DNA of 64,000 nucleotides from Schistocephalus solidus (Eukaryota > Platyhelminthes > Cestoda > Diphyllobothriidea > Diphyllobothriidae). The notes beneath the pieces are model-generated. The model saw nothing but the letters and a program-made list of their open reading frames with translations, ran no database searches and was not told the origin of the DNA. Positions 44,638-57,460 of the stretch are shown piece by piece (within the stretch, counting starts at the first letter, position 1; each line of letters begins with the position of its first letter). Location: positions 1 through 64,000 of the forward strand of contig WEDG01002533.1 of the NCBI GenBank assembly GCA_017591395.1, written 5' to 3'. The translations under genes and the position numbers were made by a program.

Positions 44638-46549
44638 GTAAGTTAAAATATTTTGTGCGCTTAGTTGTGTTTGTTTCCCTTCCTACCACACGTTCTTTTC
44701 CTGCTAAACCGTTCTAAGTGAAGAGGTATCACATGTGCCTAAATCCAGCAATTCCACGACCATGTGATTGCGCATTAGATGACTAATTTTATTAACCAGT
44801 TGGTATATATCTGACAAGATGGAGTGGATATAAATTAGCTTTCTTGCTTGAAACATGTAAGAGGTTGCCATCACTTCATGAGTCGCAGCTCTCTATCGCT
44901 CTCTTTGGAACCAACGAGAGCGGCACACAGGGCGGTGGAATGACGCAGTTCAATCAATAGAGGAAAAGCAGGTTGAATGACAGGCCATTAGATCGCTGCT
45001 TTACATTTTGGGAAAAAAAATTGACTTTTTGCAGGTATGATTTGATGTTGAGTCGTGATAGGCCTCTTTCATGAGCACAGTCGCCAAATCTGCCTTCCTG
45101 TGGCAAGAGCTGTATTGTGAAGTAACCATTTATTCTACTAAGCGTGCTGTTTTGCCTCAGAATGTACTGTCGTTTGAGTTATGCAGTGCCAACAGTTATC
45201 AGCTTACATCTGGAAAGTTCACGTGTACACTTTAAGAAAATAAGCCAGCACATTCTAATGCATTCGTTTAGTTATAAATACTAGAGAACTAGTGTTAACG
45301 CTCATCCAAATGCCTTTTGCCGTGCGTTTACTGTTTGATGGCCTGCATTTGCTCGTTTATTAATTGCGTTTCAGCTATTTTCGCTATATGTGCATTGCCC
45401 TAAGATTAACTGCTGGTCACTGGAAACGTTTAGCGATAAGAATTCACCTGTTTAGGTAATTAAGAAACAGTGCATTTATGTGATTCATTTGGAAGTCATT
45501 TTATCACTTTACAGTTGCCATAGTAGAAAACATTATCAAATTCATTAATAAGAATGCTTCTTATTTTATTTAATGGCTGCCTTTTCAGTTTTTTTCGTTA
45601 AACACTGGAAACATAAATATAATGATTTGAATATATATTCAGTTAGTTGTTTTTATTTCCTAATATTCTGTCCAATTTTTAGACCAGCGGCGACCGTTTT
45701 AGTTTACCTTTGAATAATGCAACCGAAATCCTTCGTTCTGGTCGTATTCTGATCTTGCGCTAATATTGTTAAACTTTGCATAGTACGTTTTACCTAAATG
45801 GTTTTGTTTAATTTCACTTTTGTTTTGTCGCATATGTTGCAGAAGCCATCTCTGTAGAATCGTTTGAATCATAACTTACGCAGTCCTGTGCACATTCTTT
45901 CTTTGAATACATTTTGTGAGCAATGCTTGCTGAATTTTGCAGGCGAATTCAATTTTGGTAAAATTCGACTACTTTTTGAGTGTGAAAGTTAAATTATCTT
46001 GCTACCCATCTGGCTGCAATGCCATACGATGGGCATCAGACACGGGTTGAAGAAGCTGGATTGGTTTTGATAGACCTTACTTTGCTTCATCTATGATGAT
46101 ATCGTTCACTTAAAAATCCAGATACCCCCATAACTTGAAAGCTGTAATGCACATGACAATTTGCTTGAATTCGAAAAAAAAACTAATGGGATGGCATATC
46201 TCACGGACCTTAACTTCTCTTGCCACATTGCCTTAGTAAACGGACAGCGTCAGTTCTCGGTATATACGTTCGCTCACATAGGTAGAGAATGAAGCTAAGA
46301 CGTTTTTTTCTGGATGAATGGAACAGATACAGAGAACTGTTTTCTGTTAAGATACTGTTTATGCTACTGGGAAGAGCCCATAAGTAGTCGGGTGTTGTGA
46401 AGAAAATGAAAGAAATAAAAAGACGTTAATGTAGGGATTTTAAGGGTAAAGGTAGAGCATGAGTTGGAAAATGGGTAGAAAACCAGTTTATTATGCACTT
46501 TTAAGATTTAAAAGAGATTGAGTAAAAATGATGGTAATGTTTCATCTAG
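44638..46549. other. predicted Kunitz intron 2
   Basis: It begins with a consensus GTAAGT and has no recognised repeats or ORFs. Its 3' boundary depends on the weakly supported exon 3. Confidence 0.35.
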
Positions 46550-46731
46550 TAGGCTCCTTGATATTACAAAACCTTTGCAATATGACATATGTGAGCATTT
46601 CAAATATAAAAGAGGATTATTTGGAAGTAAATGACAAAATGTTAAAAAACAAGTGCTTGTGTGAAGGCGCAATAGTTAGCAAGAGTAATTCGAACATGAC
46701 AAGTAGTCTCAATAAGACCATGAAGAGTTGA
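46550..46731 (+). CDS. secreted Kunitz protein, possible exon 3
   Basis: An acceptor ATCTAG ends at 46549, and the frame after it is phase 1, which matches exon 2. It encodes about 60 residues, including SLILQNLCNMTYVSISNIKE and LKNKCLCEGAIVSK, and ends at a TGA (46729-46731). Three cysteines and Ser/Asn/Thr-rich sequence could form a short C-terminal tail with N-glycosylation sites (NMT, NKT). The polypyrimidine tract is poor and no domain is recognised, so this link is an inference. Confidence 0.3.
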
Positions 46732-47750
46732 AAGAAAAAGAGGTTAAACACTTAAACGGCACTAATGCAATGAGATTTTCTATGCTTAAGATTTTCAGAA
46801 ATTGTAGCAGTTTTAAATGTTTCGTGGTCATGACAGGAATATGAGACGATTGAAGCTGTTGGTAAAACCATCTGTTGCACTTTGTGGTAGGTATCTCGTA
46901 AATTTCAACAAAAAACTTATACAAAATTGACTGGAATATATATAAAAACGAATACTCGCTTTCATTTAACAGCAAGTGACTTAACCTCCTATGCCTCAAG
47001 TTAAATGCCAGCTGTAGGCTGCCGCTGTTTTTGCAGTCATTTTAATTTCGTAGGGGATTGTATAAAGTGTTCAAGTGAGGTCTAACTGCTACTTGCTACA
47101 AGTTAATCAAGTATGATACCCGTAATCTATCGTTACGAAGAAAACATGTTTTAAATCACAAATAAAATCACAAACCCAATCGCAACCCTTATGTTATATT
47201 CAAATTCTGAAGCATATTATAGGATTTGAGTAGCTTAACAATTACATACAGGAGGAATGAAAGCAAATATACCATAGCAGAAATAAATAAATAAAAAAAC
47301 TTATATTAAAAGTGACCTGGGGTCACTTTCAAAAAATTAAGAGCTGATGTGGAGTTATTAAAATGCGAACTTTGGTGCTCTGCGTGAGCAATAAAATATA
47401 CGGGATAACTTAGAGTTAGTGTTTGTGAATAATTAACTATTTTTCGAATGCACAGGGAATTTATCATTGTACCCATGATTAAAATGTTTTTGGAAAAATA
47501 AGTAATTTAGCATGAAGCAGAAAAGGAGCCAGATTAAAAATTGTACACGAATAAACGAAAATAATATGGAGAAGCAGGGTCGATTGCTTCTAAATATGTA
47601 TAGTGAGACTATAAGCACGTTCCAGCGAGTGAGTATGAAAACGTCAATAGGAAGCTCATAGGGTAGAAAGGGTGGATGGGAACAGGGGAAGGGTGGTGAC
47701 AGTGGTCATGAAAATCGACATTTCGGTAACAAGCATGGAATTCTGATTAT
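46732..47750. other. unassigned AT-rich DNA
   Basis: No domains. A run AATAAATAAATAAA near 47284 could serve as a polyadenylation signal for the Kunitz gene, but many such runs occur here by composition. Confidence 0.35.
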
Positions 47751-47754
47751 GGAT

Positions 47755-47970
47755 CTAAGTTAACCTAAAGGAAAGTCTTTTTATTTGTGCGCAACAGCAT
47801 TTTGCCTTTGGGAAGGCCAATCGTAAAGAGCCTACTGTTATGAAACAATCAGATATATCATTAAAAATAAGGGAAAATATGAGCGAATCAACCATGCTTC
47901 CCAAGATAACTCCACTCCACATGTGTGTGGTTGGACACACCATTTTAAATGTTAAATCGTACGTAAGCAT
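47755..47970 (-). pseudogene. LINE RT relic
   Basis: On the minus strand it reads SGVILGSMVDSLIFSLIFND, a diverged form of the RT motif S-G-V-x-x-G-S-x-L-x-x-x-L-F-x-x-x-I-N-D. The catalytic Asp pair that should follow is not preserved. Confidence 0.55.
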
Positions 47971-49379
47971 CCTAATAGGAGTTAACTAAATTCATTAGCT
48001 TGTAACTTTTGCCAAAGGAGGCAAGGTTTAAGCAGAAGGAGATCATGTTCAACATGATCAAAAACCTAAGTGAAAAGGTAATAAATGGTTTTAAGAACAA
48101 AGTCGTTGTCTTTTTATTTTAGAACATAATCAAAGTCAGAGAGCTGGCAGGTTTGATGAGATTAATTCGAGAAATCCATGCATATCCACCTTTTCTAGAT
48201 TGTTCTTGGTCTAAAGATGGCATTAATTTACATAAGCTGAAATTGTAACTTGTGGGAAAGCATCCATTTTCACATTTAATGCAATTGCAAATTTAATTAA
48301 AATTTATATGCATTTTTAAAAAAGCTAAGCTGGTTTTTAATGTTGAACTAATTTATTTAGCATGAGAAGGCCATAATACTGAACAATAATGTGTTATTTT
48401 AATGGAATCATGTTGAACACTTAAGTACGGGAATAATAACACAATGGAGAGTAAATTATAGTGCACAATAACCCGCGGTTCATGGGTAGAATCCATTTAA
48501 AATTTTAATTATTGAGAGAAGTAGGCGTGTGCTTTTGATGACTGTGTAAGGATAAATCATGCGGGCTGCAGCAATGCAAATATGATCATAAAATGGAATA
48601 TTTGGAGAGTTATTCTCAAGGAGGTAGTTAAATCCCGCATCATTCCGTGTCATTGTGGGACCTTGATCTCTCCTGATTCATTTTCTAGCTTGCCAGTGGT
48701 TTTGAAATCACAAAATCTGAAAATAGGGCATTTCATTCTTTTACCACACTGCTAGAGAAGGATTACGTGCGCACATCTTACCAGGCCTGCTAAATGCGCA
48801 GTTTTTATGAGTGGACACGGATATGGGTAGCAAATGCCAAGACGTCCGCAAATATAAGGCTGCAATCCAATCTTTATCAATAAGTAACGCCTAAAAGAAG
48901 ATCCTCAAACGTTTGTCTACAACTCAAACAGAGAAGATATAGGGTGGTGAGATGGGTTGCGTATGGTAAATAGCATTTATTTTCAACCATTTTCGACGTC
49001 CTCTTTTGTAAACTATCGCGTAAGTTTTTATCGTTGGTAGACCAGGGGCTCCAGAATATAGTGAATATTGCAAATTCGACCGTACGGAGGTTCTAAAAAT
49101 CTAAGTGAAGTGATCTTCATCCGGAAAGGCTATCCTGATGGGCTGCACGGCATACATCTTAGCTGTTAGCTACTTTAAATAAAAGAGAGGATGGTTCAAA
49201 GTGCTTGAGCGATTTATTTTACACATGTGGACGTTAAACCCCTGCCGATAGTTTAATACACCAGAAGAATTGTATGTTTCGAGAAATTTAGAAAACTTCA
49301 AGCATAATGACAATTTTTTTTAAAACGGAAACAGATCTGATACACATAACTATCGTGGTTTTTACCAAAAAGCGGTTTA
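47971..49379. other. unassigned AT-rich DNA
   Basis: It may include more of the minus-strand LINE relic, but no motif is clear. Nothing else recognised. Confidence 0.35.
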
Positions 49380-50340
49380 TAGCAATAATTTTAGAAAAAA
49401 TAATTTTGAACCATATGCTTAAGCATCTGACAAACATTACCCCATACCTTTCTCCTTAAACGCTCTTTTACCTAAAACGTCAAGTGAGTCCTCCCATCTC
49501 GCGTTCCTTGAATTCGATTTAAGTAACAGACATGACGGAAACACGTCGGCTTCTATTTAAATTGACCTTTAAATGCGTTCAACAAAAATACACCCATAAA
49601 TGGTGAAAAGGAAATATGATAAGTCAAGGGATTGGGTCTCCCCCTAACGACTTTCTTAAATCTTACCTTAAAAACCGTTAGCATGTGGGACAAATTAAAA
49701 GTGTGTTGACCGATCTATCTCATATTAGAAGTGTAGTACATAAGAAGACTATCCTTGTTCCCCTCCTTTTTTATATACTTTCGTTCCTCTTTATCAATCT
49801 CAAATAAATATTTTACGATCCGGACGACTTAATACTTGCAAACCATAAAAAAGCATACAGTAAATCGTTTGCATAGGATGATTTTTAATGCTCTTTATAA
49901 TATAAGTGAATAATGTATTCAATGGCAAATGTCACTGTTGCATATAAAATGTCATCCTCCGATTTGTAGTCTACGAAACTCCTTCCATTTATTTCTAACG
50001 GTCAGAACATAAAAGACTAAGGTATTTCTTGAAATAAAAAAATCTTGATTTATCTTCCTATGTTAAACAAATTAAATTGAAAGCCAATCAGCTTTACCCA
50101 TTCATTTCTTTAAATATTTTTTCACCTTCCCTTAAAACAAGACTCTATAAAAAGAACATGTGACGTTTCCTGGATCACTGCTCAATTTTATTTTTCATTA
50201 TGTTCTCAGATGGCCTAATGAAACTAGATGAATTTACCTAAGCTTTACTAGATTCTTTCCTAAATGTGATGGCCTGCAAGATAACGTCTTAAACCTGTCT
50301 TGGTCAGTAAATTAGCAAGGGTAGTACTTTCCTATTAAAA
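49380..50340 (+). pseudogene. LINE RT relic
   Basis: Plus-strand pieces: LEKIILNHMLKHLTNI, NDFLKSYLKNR, HVGQIKSVLTDLSHI, VHKKTILVPLLFYI and DPDDLILANHKKAYSK. They follow RT order, with D-P-D-D-L near 49820 at the catalytic site. Stops and frameshifts throughout. Confidence 0.6.
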
Positions 50341-50578
50341 ATCACACACGACCAATATATTATTTGAATCAATATACGAACAAATCAGAATGGCTCCCGA
50401 GACACTGGAAAAAAACGAAAATTGTTTTACAGTTCCAAAATTCAAAAACGTCCCAGCGATCCAACGTCTTGTTCATAAGATTCGCGACAATATGAAATGC
50501 ACTTTCAATTTCTAATAGAAAATGTCAAACATAAAAAGAATTTTAAAAAACTAATCACGTGCTATTTGCTTAATAATA

Positions 50579-50780
50579 TTACACATCTATATTGCTAACA
50601 TAGTATTTGGGCCGAAAGTGCTCTGATAACACCACATTCAGGAAGTAACATTCGTGCATACGTATTCTGAATGTTTTGTATTCGGCAACGGATACTTCGT
50701 CCCGCTTTTCGGCGATAGCTAATTCAATGCCGGTCACGTAATTTTCTGAACCCTCCACATATGCTGCTATATGTATGCAC
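50579..50780 (-). CDS. candidate terminal exon, unknown product
   Basis: After a good minus-strand acceptor (CGACTTTTAG, AG at 50781-50782) the frame stays open to a TAA at 50579-50581. It reads CIHIAAYVEGSENYVTGIEL, then AIAEKRDEVSVAEYKTFRIR and SEHFRPKYYVSNIDV. The base composition is more balanced than in the surroundings, which hints at selection. I-H-I-A-A recalls an ankyrin repeat, but the rest does not fit clearly. No upstream donor was matched. Confidence 0.3.
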
Positions 50781-50799
50781 CTAAAAGTCGTTGTGTTCA

Positions 50800-51880
50800 A
50801 CAATCAAGCTGCAAATTCAACTGGCATTTGCGTGGCTGCTAATAACGGCGATAGCTATTTACATGTCGACTGGAAATTCAGGCAAGAATCTTCTACTTGT
50901 TTCACGTCCATCTTGAACCTCCTTTGATGATAAATTTAATTTATTTTATTTAATTTTATTTAATCACCTGTTACACTTTCATGGTATGAGCAAGTCACAG
51001 CTGGTGGTAAGTGACCCACATGTATAATAAATGACAACTCTCTGGCTTTACGCAAGGGTCCTCATGTTTATTATGTTTTTATCCACTATTTCAAAAGCAC
51101 CTGTTTTTCGACTGTTAAAACTTATTTTAAAAAAATTCGTTCACTTTAAATTTCAAATTTTTACCCATAGCCTCTTTATTTTTATACAAAATTTTATGAT
51201 TTTTGAAAAGTTAACTTAAGACATATTTGCAAAAAGTTTTTTAACCCTGCCTTTAATAACTATATTTTTTGCGTTTTTTCGCATCCACAACAAACCTTGC
51301 GCAAAGGGTTTAATCGAGATTTATAAAACGATCAGTTCTAATGGTTTTAATATGCCGACTGGAGGATAACATTGAAAGTTTCTTTATGTTGAACTTTTCT
51401 TGCTCCTAATCCATTTTCACCTTTTTATGCGAGTAGTTCAATTATCTCTAATTAGTCGGCAAACTCCAACTCTGAATCAAATGTGTTCCTATCTGATTGG
51501 AAGTAAGTATTCCTGCGAATCGATCGAAGACATTTGAAACCTCTGTCGAAAAATACACTTGAACTTCCATAACAGATTACGCTTAACCCTCAAAATAATA
51601 ACTCAGATGCATTCATCGCAATACTGTTAAGCTGTATGATTTTCAAGAATGGCTCTTTATAAACCTTGGAATGAGTTTTATTACTTAAAACAAACCCCAA
51701 AACCTTTAGCACTGCTATTTAGGCATACAACCAAAATACTGCTTAATTTAATTATTAAAAAATGCGTTTGATTAATGAGTTTTCCTATTTTGGAAGGATT
51801 TAAAGGTAACCAAGAAAATTCCTAGCAATAAACTTATAAAAACGGATATTGTGTCTCTAGGAACGGCACTTTTTAGCTCT
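50800..51880. other. unassigned AT-rich DNA
   Basis: Nothing recognised. A short run of TTTATT/TTTAAT repeats lies near 50935-50965. Confidence 0.4.
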
Positions 51881-52237
51881 TTAATATCCTACGATGCGTG
51901 TCAAAATTATGAACCCGTTATTTGTCACTGATGCCGGACTATAACTTTTGTGTACGGAAGTAAAAATGTATTGCCTATATTGCGTCGGAGGTGTTTCCGA
52001 GTCAAATAAAGCTTTAAAAGCACACTGACAGAGGTGCAGAAATTTCTTTAAGAAGTTTAAATTGAATATTCTCCTGTCCTGAAGCGATTTACTCGTTAAG
52101 TTCCCTTTCAGCAAAAATGAAAAAATAATGTTATTTAGGCTTGGAGTCGACAGGTCCTCTAATGAAGCACGAAGAACACTTGCGTCATTATTCTGTATGG
52201 CCCAAACGAACTGTGAAATTCGATCGGTTTCATCCAT
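51881..52237 (-). CDS. candidate first exon, possibly myotrophin-like
   Basis: ATG at 52237 in a good context (AAAACATGG) opens MDETDRISQFVWAIQNNDAS, then LRASLEDLSTPSLNNI. The F-V-W-A-I-x-N-N-D pattern resembles the N-terminus of myotrophin-type ankyrin proteins (F-x-W-A-x-K-N-G-D). A possible donor lies within the frame near 52092 (GA|GTAAAT), and the open frame after it may be intronic. The ankyrin repeats that would confirm this were not found in the window. The candidate exon at 50579-50780 is on the same strand downstream, but its phase does not join directly to this donor. Confidence 0.3.
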   Translation of the reverse strand: MDETDRISQFVWAIQNNDASVLRASLEDLSTPSLNNIIFSFLLKGNLTSKSLQDRRIFNLNFLKKFLHLCQCAFKALFDSETPPTQYRQYIFTSVHKSYSPASVTNNGFIILTRIVGY

Positions 52238-52239
52238 GT

Positions 52240-54480
52240 TTTCAGTAATTTAAACATCCATGGAAGTTTTCCTCATCGGCATTTCATGTTTTCTCCTTCG
52301 ACAACTGAGAATATAGCTTGACACTTACCTCTGATGCTGTGGTGCCATTTATTAGCCAAATCGAATTGAACAAACGCCGCATTTTAACAATTGCGTTTCG
52401 TTGTTTGTTATCATATATTCTAATCATGCTAATATACGCAATTTGTTTTGACTCGCAGTATTATCTCAAAAATGTATGCATTCTGTTTGTTTCTCTTTTT
52501 CAGCGATGGTTTTTCTGATGCATACTCGTTAGTGGGTCATGCTTTTTGGAAAGCTGGATAAAACCATTCTGAGATGACTCCTTATCCTTAATGACAGCAT
52601 TGAGGTCAACTGGAGCTCGCATCTCGTAAAACATACCTCATCAAACCTATCATATTTTAGGCTTCGCACAACCAAAAGCCTGTATTTTTCACGCGATTCA
52701 ACATGCATTTTTATTGACCTTTTTAGCAACGGTTTATTTTCCTTATCTTTTCTAAGCTTGTTTCTCCTAGAACTAGAGAAAGGACCATGGTGAATTTAGG
52801 GTCATTTCTTAAAAAAACATTTTCTTTCCCTCTTCTATCCAATGCCCCAGAATGTTTCGCAATTTCACCAGTCATTCTGAAGTTGGAATGCATGTGGATG
52901 TACACAGTCTATAATACTCCCATTTCATTTAATATTAACCATTTAAAGAATTTAATTTTTGTCCTGGTATGATGAGGCTACGCGTTTAATGAAGTCTTTT
53001 CATAAGATTTTTGTTTCATGCCCCACAGAGGACAGGAATTTACACTTTTGACGTTTCATTATATCATTCTGAAATGCGTTTGCTTCATTAGCCTTCTCTT
53101 CCAACTAACCTTCTTTTTTACGCATTTTTTCGCCAACCCTCTATTCATAAATAAAGGCCTGTTAAATTCTGCATACATTAACAGGCAATAAGGTAGTTCA
53201 ATATTAATTTCCAAACACGGCTTTCTATTGTTCTTTTAGGAAATTCTCTGCGTTAACATAAAAAAATATAAATAAAAGAATAATTTTGAATTCAAGCTAA
53301 GAAGGCTCCACCATTATAAACTTAGTATGGTGGTGTTAATAAATACGCTGTGAATAATTGCTGCCCTAGGTGAACTGCCATGTTAAAAGTAGAAATAAGA
53401 AGTTTGGTAGGAATATCCTATTCGAAATGATTCACTATTTTTTAAACAATAATCAAAAAGGCTTTATGTTTACGGGGGACTAGTAAAGAAGCATTAAGAA
53501 ACCATGAACGGTTAATTTGGTGGCGGATTTTGGTGAGGCACCAATTGAAAAGAAGAAACTATGAGAAAAGAACTGGTTCCCTAAAAATTTAAGAGCTCGA
53601 GTTGATGGGATTGGTACAATGCCGTGGGATATAACAGTGATATTGGTGACAACCTATGAGGGTTTTGAACGCTCCATGTCAGGTTTATGATAAAATAACA
53701 GACAGTGCTATTTATATTTACCATCGAGGAGGTGAGATAACAGGGTCAAAACTAAGAAAACCAGCAATAATAAAGTCAAAAGAGTTGGTTTACATTTTAA
53801 AATAAATGAATTTGTAAATTTCAAAAGATTGATATTTTCCCTGTGGAAACCTTTTTCCTAAATCTTTGAAATTTAATTGTATTTGTAACTTTTTATCAAC
53901 TAAACACAACTGCGGTTACATCATTTAACAACAGGGAATCATATACGGTTTTCAACAGTTTGACCCGACAAAGCCTTATACAAATGCTTGCTGTTTTACA
54001 TTAAAAGGACGAAATCTAAAAATTATTTCTTGAAATAAAGTTGATATATTGTAGGTTTAATTTATTTCCAGCGAAAGAAAATTTACTTTAGTTGATATAC
54101 CTAGTTCATATTTGACTTATTGACACAGTGATATAAATGTAAAGGCCTGATGAGAATTTATCGAAAGCTAACGTATGCTTGCCAAATTGTCTTTTGAATA
54201 CCAGTTCATGTTATATTTCATCCTGAATAGCCACTTCGCCCATTCTTTTTTCAGTTGTAACTTGTCACCTGGTGGATTTTTGCTTGTAGTTCTTTGTTTA
54301 TTTTTACATATCTTACAAATACTACATTATTTTTAGGCAAAATGTCACGAGTAAAACTAATCCTTTCATATTATATCTTTTAAAAATACTGGTATTCTAA
54401 ATTCAATATTAAACCTCAGTCAGCGCTTAGAGGAAAATGTCATCTTAGTGTAAAATTTCCCATAGAGCTAACAACCATTA
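52240..54480. other. unassigned AT-rich DNA
   Basis: No domain, RNA or repeat recognised. ORFs of 60-66 codons here have no supporting motif. Confidence 0.4.
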
Positions 54481-55754
54481 AAATGAAGTAACCTAACGAC
54501 ATCAACCTGGACATCCTTAATAATTTGATATCTCAATATGGTTCCATTTTTACTATCCTCCGTAACGTTTTTGATGGTAGGTCGTCCTCACTCACCTCTC
54601 AACAATGCGAAACAAATGAACTGATTATACACTTGGTTAGTTGTGAGTCAAATGACCGACATAACGTTCCAAAGAACAACATCATCCTGTACGTCGCATT
54701 ACTTTTCCTTTACTCATGCGGCTTGAACTTAATAGTCGCGGAAGCTAAAAGATTGTCTTATCTTACAAACACCCGTTCATTCTGGTCAAACTATTTTTGC
54801 GATTGAAGTTGATAAAATTTTCTCTAAGCATAATGAGAGCTCAATATTTGACGAAAGACAGTCGGTTTATCTGTAAAGATAAAAATGACGTTGAACGTGT
54901 GGTTTTGCCCCCGTACGCAAACGAGAAACCCAGGTCCTTATCTACAATACCAAACGTAACTTGCTAACACATCAGCAGAGTTCAAAAGATGCGCACGTTC
55001 ATGTTAGCTATTTTGCTTACCCAAAGTGTCCAAAATTTAAAAAAATGATTTTTTCTACATAGCTAATGGTTTTTCTAAAATTATTTTTCTCTTATTTCAA
55101 TGCGCATTTTCCGCCTAATTATTCTTACTTCCTTAAAATATCATTTCTATGCCATCCCCTATCCTTCCACGCTTTGTAATCAAATGTCCCGTTGTTTGAT
55201 GGTCCACATTCTTTAAACAGAACCATTTTCACAAACGTTTGACAAGAATGATTTGTTTCCTTTATTTTTTGTCACCAGTTTTCTTCTCCATCACCAAATC
55301 TGCCTTTTTATAAATACTGATAAGCGTTACCTGCAGATCGAGAATACGCCGAGTTCAGTTTCACTCAATGCGAAATCAGTTGTCAATAAGATAAATGACC
55401 TAAGAACAGTAGCTGTTGAGTTTAATTCAGATGAACTGTTCATCACTTAGTTCTGAACTCCCTGTTTTGTTTCTGAGTTAACGCTTGCTTTAGATAATCT
55501 TAATTTGAACCGAGTAGACCTGCTGAAATACGTGTCGGAATTTGATTCTTCATATAAAGTCTTCCTTTGAACATTTCCCTTTTTCAGCTGAGCATTTCGT
55601 CGTTTTCTGGAAATGTATGCTTTGCTTCAGTGATCATCTTGCATGTTATTCTTGCCATAAAAGCGAGCTATTCGAACTATTTTAAAAATTTTCAGGGACC
55701 CAATTTTATGTCGAAATAATCGTTGTCAATTTCTATCTACCAGACATTGAATTG

Positions 55755-55918
55755 GGCGGGTAACTTGACCCAAGTGCGATTAAACTCATGGCTCCCGGTG
55801 GGGCCTCGTAGCTCAGTTGGCTAGAGCGTTGGCTGTACTAAAGCCTTCCCTCTTGCTGGCGTGGGTTCGAATCCCACCGAGGCCGCCGAGTTTTTCACAA
55901 GTGGGTCAAAAGAAAAAT
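55755..55918 (+). mobile_element. SINE A, best-preserved copy
   Basis: It starts GGGTAACTTGACCCAAGTGC, matching the 32.97-kb copy, then the tRNA-like head, then GAGTTTTTCACAAGTGGGTC. The 3' tail GTGCCTGG... of other copies is absent, so it is short or truncated. Confidence 0.75.
55802..55885 (+). tRNA. class II tRNA-like head of SINE A
   Basis: It folds as a tRNA: acceptor GGCCTCG/CGAGGCC (7 bp), D-arm GCTC/GAGC, anticodon stem GGCT/AGCC with loop GTACTAA (anticodon would be ACT), a long variable region of about 14 nt, T-arm GTGGG-TTCGAAT-CCCAC, discriminator G. Box A (TAGCTCAGTTGG) and box B (GGTTCGAATCC) are near perfect. The long variable arm suggests a Ser/Leu-type ancestor. It lies within a repeat, so it is more likely a SINE promoter than a working tRNA gene. 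Confidence 0.5.
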
Positions 55919-57460
55919 TACTTTCCGCCAAAAGATCATAAATTGGTCGATACCATTAACTTTTCAAATATTTTCCAACTGGTCAGTTCAGTGACTTGAA
56001 ATGACAAAATTTTCGATTACATTTTTCCAATGAAAGCCGACCCCCTCTTTATGATTTTTCATCATTATCTTTTAATGAATGATCACAAACTTATTCACTG
56101 TTGTTTTCCAGTCTATCTTCCTACAAAGCCTCAGGTAAATGTAGTAACTTCGACTTCGCTAACAAAAAACATGCATTTTTTAATAATTTCCTAAGCACAC
56201 TTGATTGACATAGTATTTTTATAATCAACAATTCAAACTCTATCATTAAATCTTTTAAAATTTTGGATCGCGCGAGATAGGTATAGGGAGACTCGTAAAC
56301 TAATTGATGCAAATTCATCCAATTCTGTTGCTTAGGTCTTGCGTTTCGATCATCGGCTAAGTGCCTGAATGTAACTTCGCCTTTATTTGACAACAACGAA
56401 AATTTCGTCACAGAGGACTTGATAGAGAAGAAATTTTAAATTCATTATTCGCAGACCGCTTTATCTTTGAAAATAGCTTCAATCCCTTAACTTCTCAGCA
56501 TTCAAATTTAAATGTTATGTCTACCAACCAATTATTTTTCGCCAGCAATAATTCAACAAGAAATCGCTAACAAATAAATTCAAATTCATTTGGAATTGAG
56601 AACATTCCAAACTCAATTATTTAGCAAAAAAGATATTTTACACTTTTTCTACACAAATTATTTTCATTATTTCTCGAAAACGTTTTCTCTCTCGATTATT
56701 GGAAAACTTATATTATAAAACCACTTTATAAATCTAGTTCCTGCTCTGACACTCATAAGTATCCAGTTCATATATTGCCCTCGCTTGCTAAGCTATTTGC
56801 TAAATTAATTGCATTACAAATTACGGATTTTTGCATAATTAATGAAATTGTCAACTACTCCATGCGTTGCTTTTTATCAGACCACTCTTGTTAAAACGTC
56901 TTACGTCTGTTCTAAATTTACTTACCAATCTTCGTAATAGTTATCTATTTTGATCTTAGTAAGGCATTCGATAAAGTCCCTCATAGACGAATTCTAGCTT
57001 AACTTGAGGCTATAAGATATCGTTGTCACGTATCTGGATTTATTAGATCATAACTATAAAGCGGGGTCCTCATATTTAAGTGCTATTCCAATTGTGAATC
57101 GTGCTCTCGAAAGTAACGTATTAGGTCCTCGGTTTTTCTAACTTTACTTAAATGACATTTCATCGATAGTTTAACATTCTTAATCTTTTATTTATGCAGC
57201 GGACCTCAACTGCGTGTATTCTTTCTCTACCTTTACGGCTGATTGTTGCCAGGAACAAATTCAATCGACCTAAGACGTTATTTCCGCGTGTAGTTCCACA
57301 TTGCTAATGGAGTTCTCACCTTTCAAGTGTCGCTACATGAGATTTGGCTATTTTTTTAGGTCTTCCCTCATGGACTAAGGCTTACGATATACTGTTAAAT
57401 AAGATCTTTCGCCTCATGCCGATAGAACTACGGCCAAGGCTGCTAAGATTTGCGGCTTTA

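Larger units (their letters stand above)
54490..57460 (+). mobile_element. decayed LINE with a SINE A insertion
   Basis: Plus strand: an unrecognised 93-codon frame (54525-54806), then the endonuclease start SLNAKSVVNKINDLRTVAVE (55353-55450), pieces NDHKLIHCCFPVYLP near 56080, and RT pieces IYFDLSKAFDKVPHRRIL near 56945 and NVLGPRFF near 57117. SINE A interrupts it at 55755-55918, so the SINE is younger. Including the first frame is a guess; the element is clear from about 55.34 kb. Confidence 0.6.
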
